A DNA stretch of 64,000 nucleotides from Desulfolithobacter dissulfuricans (GTDB taxonomy: Bacteria; Desulfobacterota; Desulfobulbia; Desulfobulbales; Desulfobulbaceae): positions 2,364,001-2,428,000 of the forward strand of contig NZ_AP024233.1 in the NCBI RefSeq assembly GCF_025998535.1, read 5' to 3'. Positions 9,436 through 17,475 of this stretch are shown piece by piece (the stretch's first letter is position 1; each line of letters opens with the position of its first letter). The notes below the pieces were generated by a model, which worked only from the letters and a program-made list of their open reading frames with translations, ran no database searches and was not told the origin of the DNA. The position numbers and the translations under genes are program-made.

Positions 9436-10086
9436 CTAACGCTCCCGATGTTTGTTGACGATCACCTCCGCTGGCCGCAGCAGCCGATCCCCCTGCATGA
9501 ATCCCTTACGTACCTCGCGCAGCACATGTCCATCCGGCAGGGAGTGATCTGTACTGAACCCGACCGCATGCATGGTGGCCGGTGTAAAGGTTTCCCCGAC
9601 AGGCAAAACGTCCACCCCGCATTGTTTCAGCAGGGCAAGCACCCGTTCGGCCAGCATCTCCTGTCCCTGTACCTGGGCCTGAATCCACCGGCGCTGCCGA
9701 CCGTCGCCGGACAGACGTTCGAAAAAGCCGGGTTCCGGAGGGGCCTGCTCCATGGCGGAACGGATTCTGTCGTAGAGATCCATCAGGCCATGGACAGGAA
9801 CAGACTGTGTTTCGCCGGTTTTCCGCTCTTCCTTCTGTCTGCCCAGGCGCTGCATCATGTCCCGCAGGTCCTGGTTTGCCCCGTCCATGGCCATAAACGC
9901 CTGGCGAAACTCATCCAGGGCTGTTCTGACCTGGCGCGATTCGATCCGCACCTCGTTTTTAAGGCCCGAGAGTTCGGTGAACAATGCATACATATCCACC
10001 GGCTCCTGAGCCGGTTCAGGCTCATATCCTGTTTCCAGGTAATCGCGGAACCGTTCAACCAGTTCCTCCTTCAGGTTCTCGTCCAT
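9436..10086 (-). CDS. GrpE-like nucleotide exchange factor
   Basis: A 216-residue protein. The C-terminal part matches the GrpE beta domain: TPATMHAVGFSTDHSLPDGH, then VLREVRKGFMQGDRLLRPAEVIV, the 'V..V...GY...D.vLRPA.V.V' signature. The N-terminal half is a long predicted coiled coil (ELSGLKNEVRIESRQVRTAL), as in GrpE dimers, but contains an unusual insert around residues 90-125. The stop codon abuts the GTG start of the Hsp70 gene. It probably releases ADP from that Hsp70. It is diverged from housekeeping GrpE. Confidence 0.82.
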   Translation of the reverse strand: MDENLKEELVERFRDYLETGYEPEPAQEPVDMYALFTELSGLKNEVRIESRQVRTALDEFRQAFMAMDGANQDLRDMMQRLGRQKEERKTGETQSVPVHGLMDLYDRIRSAMEQAPPEPGFFERLSGDGRQRRWIQAQVQGQEMLAERVLALLKQCGVDVLPVGETFTPATMHAVGFSTDHSLPDGHVLREVRKGFMQGDRLLRPAEVIVNKHRER

Positions 10087-10104
10087 ATTATCTGTCTTCT
10101 TTCC

Positions 10105-10437
10105 CTAATACGCGTCGAGCCGGAAAAACCGGCAAAAGGTTTCCAGGCCGGCAGCCATGCCCTTTTCAATCTCTTCGGACGAGTACTCGGCCTGCCGCAC
10201 TTGCTTCTTGAGAATCAGCCCTGCGATATCTTCCGGCCTCGGTCTCTCCAGGTGAAACAGCCTGTACCTGACCCTTGCCTTTTCATCCCTGATCAGTTCA
10301 TAGGCCCGGCGTATTCTTTCAAACTCCCGGGGAAACCGTTCAGGGGGACAGGAACGCACCTTGGCGAGATAGGCCTTTTTAACAGTACCATCGTCAGAGT
10401 CTTCAGGTATGCCAAGAATATCAAAGGGAGTCTGCAT
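10105..10437 (-). CDS. J-domain-like protein lacking the HPD motif
   Basis: A 110-residue protein beginning PFDILGIPEDSDDGTVKKAY, a J-domain helix I/II pattern. FERIRRAYELIRDEKARVRY matches helix III. The loop between helices II and III reads VRSCPPERFP, so the His-Pro-Asp triad that stimulates Hsp70 ATPase is missing. After the J region there are about 40 helical residues and no zinc or substrate domain. It lies between the TPR and GrpE-like genes, with four and eighteen bases of spacing. It may dock the local Hsp70 without stimulating it, or use a changed contact. Confidence 0.72.
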   Translation of the reverse strand: MQTPFDILGIPEDSDDGTVKKAYLAKVRSCPPERFPREFERIRRAYELIRDEKARVRYRLFHLERPRPEDIAGLILKKQVRQAEYSSEEIEKGMAAGLETFCRFFRLDAY

Positions 10438-10441
10438 GTCA

Positions 10442-12799
10442 TCACTCCAGATCGTCGAACAGGTTCATCTGGTGCCACTGCGGCTTTTCGTGCGGTTCAT
10501 CGTCATCGACATCCTCGGTCACGGCCGACCAGGGCAGAGGAAATACTTCGTTTTCGTCCTCCTCAATCATTTCGTCATACGGAAACAGTTCATCGTCTTG
10601 TGCAAACAGATTCCATGCAACCTGCTCCGGCAGAAGATCACTCACCCTTTGAATGAGTTCATGTTGTCCGGCGTGGAAAAGCTGTTCAAAGAGTTCATCG
10701 ATATCATCCAGTGTCAAGGACTGCAGTTTTCGACGATTTCCGCCCTGAACCAACCCGATCAGCTCATAGGCCCTCCACTCCGGAGCATCGGGATAACGCT
10801 TGCGCATACCCCTGCCGAACCGCGCAAGGGCCACATGGAGTCCGGCCATGTCAAGGGCCTTGCCGATCATCCGGCCTTCATCCCGCTGCCAGTCCATACC
10901 GGCACATGTGGAAACATATTTTTTCAAAGTGGCCACGACATCCCGGAGAGCCTGCCATTCATCGGCAGGAGACGAGACTATCCATTTCATAAGCCTGAGA
11001 AATTCCCCGGTGTCGACCGCATTCTTTGCCGCCTGCCGCAGAGCACGGTCAAAGTCACGCCGGTACTTGACAGGGACTCCCATGAGGCGGCCTTCCAGCG
11101 ATACCAGCACATGGGACAACAGCATGGAAGGATTTTCCTGCCGCCCCTGCTCGATCAGGTCCAGGCCCTTTCTGTCCTTTTGCAACAGGAGCAGCATTCC
11201 CCGGCAGATCAGGTTCCGTCCCTTGAGACGGATAGATCTGACCCGGAATGTGATGGCATCCAATTCCCTGTCAGCAAGGTCAAATTTTTTCTTTCCGGCC
11301 AGTTTCCGGGCATGGGCCAGGTGCGATTGAGCCATGAAATCCATGGCATCGGTATTGATCGGATCGATTTTCAGGACCCTGGCCGCCAGACGGGCTGCCT
11401 TCCTGTGCGCATTTCTCTGCCCGGCACGGCGCATTGCCTCAAGAAGAATGGGCACATTGTCCGGTAATTGTTCAACAGCATCATTGATAATTCGATACCC
11501 TTTTTTTTCCTCACCAATCCGGTAGGCCAGGCGATAGGCCTCTATCCATGTCTCATGGTCTGCCGGGTCATATTCGAGACTTTTCCGCAACATGTCGAGC
11601 CTGACATACTGATCTTCCGGCTCCCCTATCTTTTCAAGCAATTGCGCCAGGTGCCTCAACACGAGGGCCCTGACCAGGGGATCGACCTCAACACCATGCC
11701 TGTCCAGCTGCCCGAGGTAATCATACCAGTATTCACAGGCTATATCCGGCAGCAGTTCAATTTCTGCCGCCAAGGCAAGCAGGCGCACTTTCTCCAGCAA
11801 ATCAAGCCCGGGAAAATTATCGACAAGAGAGACAGCCCTGGAATGGCAAAAGGGTGCAAGCGCAAGCAGCACTTGACGGTGCTCTGCCGGAGTAAACAAT
11901 GCCTTGTGCTTCTTCACAAGCTGATACAGCGGGTAAGGGGCAATATCCGGTTTTGCCAACTGCTCGAAAAAATGTTGCTGGTGCTTTTGCAGCCCATACC
12001 TGTTGGCAAGTTGTTCTTTCTGCCGGCTGTCGGCCCGGGCAAATTCCTTAAAAAATTCAACAGGATCGTCATACCGGGACAAAAGACCTGCAACATAGGG
12101 ATAATAGGGAGAGTCCTGCCTGATTCGGCGAAGGATCCTGAAGGCTTCATCCTGATTGTCATGCCACCGGATACATCCGCTCAACAGGAGGCGCAGGTCG
12201 CGGTAGGGAGAGCGGAAAGGTATTTTCCTGAGCGCTGTGTGCAGAATATCCGCCTGGCCGGCCAGGTAGGCGGCAACCGCTTTTTTCGCCTCGGGATAAT
12301 GGCGCAGCACAGGAGAACCGGCGGCAAAATCATCTTCACCGAGTTGACCGCTGAAAAGCAGCAAGGCCCCAAACAGTTCCTCCAGGCGCTGCCGCTGGCC
12401 CGCCTCCAGCTTATTTTCGTCAAGCGTTGCAAAAAGCCTGGCAGCCTGAGCGTACCGGCCGCTTCTGATATCGAGAAGAAGACGGGTCTTGACCGCAGCA
12501 TCCCGTCCACAGAAACTTTCCATGTTTTCCAGCAGCGCCAGGGCCTCCTTGTACATCCGATCAGCAGAAAATTCTTCTATCCTGCCGTGATACGCCCTGG
12601 CAAGCAATCTCCGCAACTCATCCTGGTCCTTGTGCTGCCGCTCTTTCTTCAGGGCCTGCCGGAAAAACTCTATGGCCTGCCGGAACTTGCCGGACTCCAG
12701 GTAACCCTGACCTCGTCTTTTCAATTCATCCGGGGATAATTTTCCGATCGTGGAACCCTGTTTTTTTTTCTTTCTCTTTTTCTTTCTACTCATCCGCAC
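10442..12799 (-). CDS. Large TPR-repeat protein heading the chaperone operon
   Basis: 785 residues, with a lysine-rich start (SRKKKRKKKKQ) and a TPR (RRGQGYLESGKFRQAIEFFR). Further helical repeats cover most of the length, for example DHETWIEAYRLAYRIGEEKKG and NVPILLEAMRRAGQRNAHRKA. It ends in an acidic tail (EEDENEVF, EDVDDDEP). No signal peptide or catalytic motif is visible. The GTG start has GAGGA five bases upstream; an ATG two codons later is the alternative. As first gene of the TPR-J-GrpE-Hsp70 set it is likely the scaffold or client receptor. I do not recognise a named family. Confidence 0.75.
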   Translation of the reverse strand: MRMSRKKKRKKKKQGSTIGKLSPDELKRRGQGYLESGKFRQAIEFFRQALKKERQHKDQDELRRLLARAYHGRIEEFSADRMYKEALALLENMESFCGRDAAVKTRLLLDIRSGRYAQAARLFATLDENKLEAGQRQRLEELFGALLLFSGQLGEDDFAAGSPVLRHYPEAKKAVAAYLAGQADILHTALRKIPFRSPYRDLRLLLSGCIRWHDNQDEAFRILRRIRQDSPYYPYVAGLLSRYDDPVEFFKEFARADSRQKEQLANRYGLQKHQQHFFEQLAKPDIAPYPLYQLVKKHKALFTPAEHRQVLLALAPFCHSRAVSLVDNFPGLDLLEKVRLLALAAEIELLPDIACEYWYDYLGQLDRHGVEVDPLVRALVLRHLAQLLEKIGEPEDQYVRLDMLRKSLEYDPADHETWIEAYRLAYRIGEEKKGYRIINDAVEQLPDNVPILLEAMRRAGQRNAHRKAARLAARVLKIDPINTDAMDFMAQSHLAHARKLAGKKKFDLADRELDAITFRVRSIRLKGRNLICRGMLLLLQKDRKGLDLIEQGRQENPSMLLSHVLVSLEGRLMGVPVKYRRDFDRALRQAAKNAVDTGEFLRLMKWIVSSPADEWQALRDVVATLKKYVSTCAGMDWQRDEGRMIGKALDMAGLHVALARFGRGMRKRYPDAPEWRAYELIGLVQGGNRRKLQSLTLDDIDELFEQLFHAGQHELIQRVSDLLPEQVAWNLFAQDDELFPYDEMIEEDENEVFPLPWSAVTEDVDDDEPHEKPQWHQMNLFDDLE

Positions 12800-13142
12800 G
12801 TATTCCTCAACACTCGAGATCGTAACAGGTTACTGGATTACCAGCGATTCATGGGCAAGCAAAATTCCGTGATATGGCAGGGAACCATCGGGTATCCTTC
12901 GTAAATTTTTTTCGTCAGATTCGACGGCCCAGGCCCCGGCGGCTGTGCGCCGGAACAACATTATAACATTCTGAAAAATACTCTGCGGCTCATTTTTTCT
13001 CGACAAAGCCCGGAAAGGTCGATTTTAGCAAACCTGGATATTCGGTATGCCTGACAAAGATTATACCTGTCAAACATAATGGTTGTCTCGGCTGTTATCC
13101 ACGAGGAAGGGAATGATGCGGCGGAATTCCGGCTTCCCTGTC
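12800..13142. other. Intergenic region upstream of the chaperone operon
   Basis: No gene is visible. It holds the second copy of the shared upstream element (13,060-13,112) and presumably the promoter of the operon. The remainder looks unstructured to me. Confidence 0.5.
13060..13112 (-). promoter_or_regulatory. Upstream element shared with the lone ATPase gene, copy 2
   Basis: ATTATACCTGTCAAACATAA followed by a TTATCCAC...GAAGGGA block matches 3,861-3,915. On the minus strand it contains TTGACA and TATAAT, but here the downstream tandem half has decayed, so the ideal TTGACA-N18-TATAAT pair is not kept. The operon start lies about 260 bp downstream. Confidence 0.5.
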
Positions 13143-14276
13143 TCAGGTCTGTTCTGTAACAGCCTGCCGGCCCAGCAGTTGTCGGTAAATGGTTGTTACC
13201 TGTGCAGCGACCCTTTCCTGGGAAAAACTCTTTTCCGCCATCTCCCGACCCCGGCGGCCCATTTTCTGACGCAGGGCTGCATCGTCTATAAGCTGTTTCA
13301 ATGCTTCAGCCAGGCTTTCCGGGTCACGGACCGGTACCAGGAAACCGTTTTCACCATCTTTAACGGCCTCCCGGCAGCCGGGGACATCGGTGGCGACACA
13401 TGGTCTGCCGCAGGCCATGGCCTCCAGGAGCACCTTGGGCAACCCCTCGCGGTAGGAAGGCAGGCAAACGATACTGGCCCTGACAAGGGTTTCAGGCATG
13501 TTATTGCTCTTTCCCCACCACTCGATTATTCCCTGTTCTGTCCATGCCGTAATATCTGTGTTCGATACGCTCCCCGGGTTGGCCGGGTCCGGATCGCCAA
13601 CCAGGACAAACCGTGCCGCCACTCCCTGGTCTTCAAGCAAACGGGCTGCTTCGACAAATTCTTCCACACCTTTCTCCCGGAGGAGACGCGCCGCCAGCAT
13701 AACCACGGGAACGCCCTCTGGTTCGGGGCCGGGACAGAACCGGGCCAGGTCAACTCCTGCTCCCCGGATCAGGCAGATGCGTTCCGGAGGTACGCCCGCT
13801 TTCTGAAGCAGGTTCCGATCATCGGGATTTTCGACAAGTATCCTGCCACGAGCGGCTATAACAACTATAAGCCGCTTGAACATCCACCTGATAAATCCGC
13901 CACGGTTTTCGGCAGAGAACAGAAAGCCCATACCGGTAAGGGCTGCCACAATATTTTTTGTACCTGCAAACAGGGAAGCGAACCAGCCAAGCATGACAAG
14001 TTTCAGGGAAATCAAATGGACAATATCCGGTTGCTCCTTTCTGAAAACCCGAACGAGCCTGGTGATGGCGCCGAGTTCTTTCAAGGGGTTGAGGTTACTC
14101 CTGTCTATATCGATAGGAATAACCTTAACCCCCATCGATTCAATTTGCCTTTTCTTACCAGACAGCCGGGTAACCAGAGTCACTTCGAAACCAGACTCGA
14201 GAGCAGCCAGGGCCATCGGCACCCAGTGGGAACAGAAGAACCAGTCTTCGGACACGAGAAATAAGATTTTTGACAT
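13143..14276 (-). CDS. Glycosyltransferase family 4
   Basis: 377 residues with the two-Rossmann GT-B layout. The N-terminus is MSKILFLVSEDWFFCSHW. The donor domain has VVMLAARLLREKGVEEFVEA and the family signature SYREGLPKVLLEAMACGRP (E-x7-E), then ATDVPGCREAV. LNPLKELGAITRLVRVFRKE and PDIVHL.SLK are typical of capsule and O-antigen GT4 enzymes of the PglA/RfaG type. It should transfer a nucleotide-activated sugar at the cytoplasmic face of the inner membrane. It is the last gene of the first polysaccharide segment. The acceptor and sugar are unknown. Confidence 0.9.
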   Translation of the reverse strand: MSKILFLVSEDWFFCSHWVPMALAALESGFEVTLVTRLSGKKRQIESMGVKVIPIDIDRSNLNPLKELGAITRLVRVFRKEQPDIVHLISLKLVMLGWFASLFAGTKNIVAALTGMGFLFSAENRGGFIRWMFKRLIVVIAARGRILVENPDDRNLLQKAGVPPERICLIRGAGVDLARFCPGPEPEGVPVVMLAARLLREKGVEEFVEAARLLEDQGVAARFVLVGDPDPANPGSVSNTDITAWTEQGIIEWWGKSNNMPETLVRASIVCLPSYREGLPKVLLEAMACGRPCVATDVPGCREAVKDGENGFLVPVRDPESLAEALKQLIDDAALRQKMGRRGREMAEKSFSQERVAAQVTTIYRQLLGRQAVTEQT

Positions 14277-14306
14277 TTTTAATACATCGATAAAGATATC
14301 GTTCGA

Positions 14307-14990
14307 TCAGGAATGAAAAGAATAACCGAACAGCTCTATCTCTTCCCTGTAAACGTTCGCGACAATATTTTCTGACACCTCATCATAATGTGCACGATAC
14401 CCTCCGCCTGAACCTTTATTTTTATGCGGTAAGGAGATATTACAAGCGCCTATCTTTCGGCATACATACTTGAAATCTTCATCAAGATTTTCAAAACGAC
14501 CTATAAAATCAAGAGGGATTTCTCCTTTAAAATTTTTCAGATAATGAACCTGGCTCCTAAGCATCCTTTTGCCGGCCCATTTACTTATAAACTGATTAAA
14601 TGTACAGTTTTTATCAACACCATAATTATGCATATGAATTTCATCATTCATAATATTTCTATACATAGAGTAAATCCTTGCCCATGGATTACGGACAAAA
14701 GTAAATTTAAAATAGGAACTATACTGTGATCTATTAACTGTAATCTTGTTATTTGTATTTGTATTTTTATGAAAACGAGCTATATATATTCTTTTTGCGA
14801 GCTCCATGACATTGTCTTTCGACAAAAACAATGCCAGATCAAGAGAGAGAGGCTCAATCATTCTGATACTTCTGTGATCCTGCATATCTCTCCCCTCATA
14901 GCCATCAAAATGACCCAGGGCATCTTCTATGCTTGTACCCGCACATTTCGGTATGTGTATAAAGATACATTTATATTTATGTGAAATCAT
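14307..14990 (-). CDS. Sulfotransferase family 2-like protein
   Basis: About 227 residues. The 5'-phosphosulfate loop is FIHIPKCAGTSIEDAL near the N-terminus, and the 3'-phosphate motif FVRNPWARIYSMYR follows. Both are hallmarks of PAPS-dependent carbohydrate sulfotransferases (Sulfotransfer_2). I set the start at the ATG at 14,990, which has AGGGA seven bases upstream; a start 12 codons earlier would overlap the previous gene. Unlike its neighbours it is AT-rich (runs such as NTNTNNKITVN), which suggests recent transfer. It probably sulfates the glycan made by the surrounding glycosyltransferases. Confidence 0.85.
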   Translation of the reverse strand: MISHKYKCIFIHIPKCAGTSIEDALGHFDGYEGRDMQDHRSIRMIEPLSLDLALFLSKDNVMELAKRIYIARFHKNTNTNNKITVNRSQYSSYFKFTFVRNPWARIYSMYRNIMNDEIHMHNYGVDKNCTFNQFISKWAGKRMLRSQVHYLKNFKGEIPLDFIGRFENLDEDFKYVCRKIGACNISLPHKNKGSGGGYRAHYDEVSENIVANVYREEIELFGYSFHS

Positions 14991-15016
14991 ATCCGGTCCC
15001 TTACCGGTGGTGCCAC

Positions 15017-16162
15017 TCATGCACACAACTGTCTATACAAATCTGCGTATGAGCCGGCGATCACATCCAGTCTGAAATTTTCCCGTATCCGCGCCCGGCC
15101 TCTTAAGCCAAGCTCCTTTCTTTCCTGCGCAGGCATCTTCAGAAATCGCTCTATCCCGTCAGCCAGGGCTGTTGCGTTTCGTGGCTCGACAACAGCTCCT
15201 GTATCGCCGACAATCAGTCCTGAATCGCCCACATCCGTCACCACGCACACCACGCCACAGGCCATGGCCTCACCGATGACCATGGGAAAGGCCTCGCCAT
15301 AAGAAGAAGACGAAGAATAGACATCGAGGGCCGCCATGATGGCTGGTATGTCATTGCGCCTGCCTGGCAGATGAAAGCGGTTTCGCAACCCGGCACCATC
15401 GATCCATTCCGATAATGCACGGTTCTCCCAGGAAAGACCCTCTCCGCAGAGCAGGAATTGCACATCCGGAAATCTTTTGTGCAGCAGCGTAGCCGCTTTT
15501 ATGAAATTTCGGTGGTCCTTCTGCGGATGGAACCGCCCTACCATGCCAACGAGCAGGGCCTGATCATGAATGCCCAGTTCTCGTCGTACCAGAGCACGTT
15601 TTCGCGCATCGGGCCGGAACCTGTCGGTATCAAATCCGTTTGGAATGACCACCATCCTGGAACCATCATAGCCGATCCCGACGTGTATCTTCCGCGCTAC
15701 CTCGGCACAGCAGATGATTTTCCGGGGTAACCACCGGGACAGGCCCGCACAGGCCCGGGCTGTCCAGATGGTGGACCTTTTGGTTTCCTGGGGATCGAGA
15801 TCACTGTTATGAATGCCCCAGGCCACCGGAAGATTGCCCGCCATCTTTGCCGCAAGCCCACCGATAAGGTCCGCGTGGTACATCCAGGTCTGGACCAGGT
15901 CCGGCGCGGCGCGGCGGAGCCTGCGGGCAAGAGAGAAAATGGCAACCGGGTCCGGAACCCCCGGCCGCATGCCAAGGGCCTGCACAGGTATGCCGGATTG
16001 CATTATTCTCTCGCCGATGGGCCCTGTATCCATGAGTGAAATGACTTCCGAACTGAAAACAGTCCTGTCCATGGCGGACAGAAGCTCGCAAAGCATCATC
16101 TCCGCACCGCCGGTGTCCAACCCTGTTATGATATGAACAATTCTGAGAGGATTTTTTTTCAT
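15017..16162 (-). CDS. Glycosyltransferase family 4
   Basis: 381 residues of GT-B fold. The acceptor domain starts LRIVHIITGLDTGGAEMMLC, a common opening of GT4 enzymes. The donor domain has VGMVGRFHPQKDHRNFIKAA and SYGEAFPMVIGEAMACGVVC with the E-x7-E pair, then TDVGDSGLIVGDTG. The ATG at 16,162 overlaps the TGA of the upstream gene (ATGA), which favours it over an in-frame start 12 codons earlier. Its tight overlap places it in one operon with the sugar transferase upstream. Sugar specificity cannot be inferred. Confidence 0.9.
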   Translation of the reverse strand: MKKNPLRIVHIITGLDTGGAEMMLCELLSAMDRTVFSSEVISLMDTGPIGERIMQSGIPVQALGMRPGVPDPVAIFSLARRLRRAAPDLVQTWMYHADLIGGLAAKMAGNLPVAWGIHNSDLDPQETKRSTIWTARACAGLSRWLPRKIICCAEVARKIHVGIGYDGSRMVVIPNGFDTDRFRPDARKRALVRRELGIHDQALLVGMVGRFHPQKDHRNFIKAATLLHKRFPDVQFLLCGEGLSWENRALSEWIDGAGLRNRFHLPGRRNDIPAIMAALDVYSSSSSYGEAFPMVIGEAMACGVVCVVTDVGDSGLIVGDTGAVVEPRNATALADGIERFLKMPAQERKELGLRGRARIRENFRLDVIAGSYADLYRQLCA

Positions 16163-17475
16163 TTTAAACAACCTGTCTGCTGACCATGCGGCCGGCAACT
16201 TTCCCCAAGCAAAATCTCCAGGTACTGGTCAATTATCCTGGCTGAGGAAAAGTCTTCCGCCCGTTTCCGCAACAGAGAGGGGTCCGGAGGATTTTCAATC
16301 GTTTCCACCATGGCCCGGGCCAGGGCTTCAGGATCGCCGACAGGGACCAGATGCCCGTATCTGCCATTTTCAAGGATTTCCGCAGGGCCGCTGGGACAAC
16401 TGGTGGCAACTACCGGGGTGCCCAGGGCGATGGCCTCGAGAAGGGCATTGGGAAGCCCTTCCCAGCGGGAAGACAGAACAAAGAGCGAGGCATGCTTCAT
16501 GAACGGGTAGGGATTACTGACAAACCCTGGCAGTGATATATCGTTTTCCAGGTTCATGCTGGTGATCAATTTTTCCAGCTTCTGCCTGTCCTCTCCTTCG
16601 CCAAGTATTACCAGCCTTGCCTCGAGCCTGGCCCTTGCCAGCGCAAATGCCCGGACCAGGGTCTGGAAATCCTTTTGCTCGGTCAACCTGCCAGTGCCGA
16701 GAATAACCGGGGGCCCTGGCTCCCGGAACCAGGGATGATCATTTTTTTCTTTCGCCCTGGCAGAAATGGTCTGCAGATCAAGCGGGTTGAAGACGACGTG
16801 CAATTTTGCCGGCGCAATACCTGCATGCCGACTCAAGTCCTCGGCAGAGCCCCTGGAATTTGCAATAACCGCGTCTGCCCGGGGATAAAAAAAACGGGTA
16901 GCCAGAGGCAGGAGCCTGCCGCGTAACTGCCTCGTGTTTTCAGCACTGATTCCCATGGTGTTGGCCTCCCGCACAGCCAGCAATCCAGGAGCGATTCGCG
17001 CAAATTTCCGGGCCCAGATGGCAATGATATTGGCATGAGCCATGGTGGCCAGCATGGCCCCTGGCTGTTCACGGCGAAGATATCGCACCAGGGCCGGCAG
17101 ACTGGTGACAACGCGGGATGCTTTCAGGTCGATAACCCGGACATCGGGTGAGATTTCATCCAGGTATGGCCCTTCGGCCCGGGCCAATACCAGGTCCACT
17201 CCGATTCCCCTGCCCGCGAACCCGTTTGCCAGGGTCACCATGACCCGCTCTGCTCCGCCCCCGCTCAGGGAAGGCAGATAGAGAGCTATATCGCAAGTCG
17301 CCACAGGCACCCCATCTTTGCACGGTCGCGCCAGCCCGCATAGGGAGGCTATAGCGGTCAGACACGACTGCACAAATCCGGGGCACCTGAGACGACTTGC
17401 ATTCTTTCCATTGAAATATTGGTCTGGCGCACACCCTGTGATCAGATACGCTATATCGATCTTCCTGGCAGACAT
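16159..17475 (-). CDS. Glycosyltransferase family 4 with a small element inserted near its start
   Basis: The enzyme proper begins DIALYLPSLSGGGAERVMVT and has VILGTGRLTEQKDFQTLVRA and SRWEGLPNALLEAIALGTP, clear GT4 features. Upstream of it the frame continues through 55 extra codons to an ATG that overlaps the asnB stop (TGATG). Those codons are a small mobile element flanked by the 9-bp repeat CGATATAGC. Removing the element and one repeat gives MSARKIDIALYLPSL, a normal GT4 start. The element is in frame, so either a 438-residue protein with an N-terminal insert is made or translation restarts at a GTG (17,304 or 17,310). Activity may be altered. Confidence 0.85.
   Translation of the reverse strand: MSARKIDIAYLITGCAPDQYFNGKNASRLRCPGFVQSCLTAIASLCGLARPCKDGVPVATCDIALYLPSLSGGGAERVMVTLANGFAGRGIGVDLVLARAEGPYLDEISPDVRVIDLKASRVVTSLPALVRYLRREQPGAMLATMAHANIIAIWARKFARIAPGLLAVREANTMGISAENTRQLRGRLLPLATRFFYPRADAVIANSRGSAEDLSRHAGIAPAKLHVVFNPLDLQTISARAKEKNDHPWFREPGPPVILGTGRLTEQKDFQTLVRAFALARARLEARLVILGEGEDRQKLEKLITSMNLENDISLPGFVSNPYPFMKHASLFVLSSRWEGLPNALLEAIALGTPVVATSCPSGPAEILENGRYGHLVPVGDPEALARAMVETIENPPDPSLLRKRAEDFSSARIIDQYLEILLGESCRPHGQQTGCLK
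17285..17458. mobile_element. Small non-autonomous element, copy A (156 bp plus 9-bp target duplication)
   Basis: The element (17,294-17,449) is bounded by exact direct repeats gctatatcg at 17,285-17,293 and 17,450-17,458. Its left end reads caagtcgccacagg and its right end cctgtgatcagatac; these are imperfect inverted repeats sharing the CACAGG/CCTGTG core. Internal blocks CATCTTTG, GGTCGCG, CCGCATAG and GGCTAT are shared with copies at 24.1 and 59.7 kb. It carries no gene. Confidence 0.85.

Noticed and set aside
8107-10656. Plus-strand open frame of about 849 codons
   Set aside because: It runs opposite Hsp70, GrpE-like and J-like genes and has no recognisable domain.
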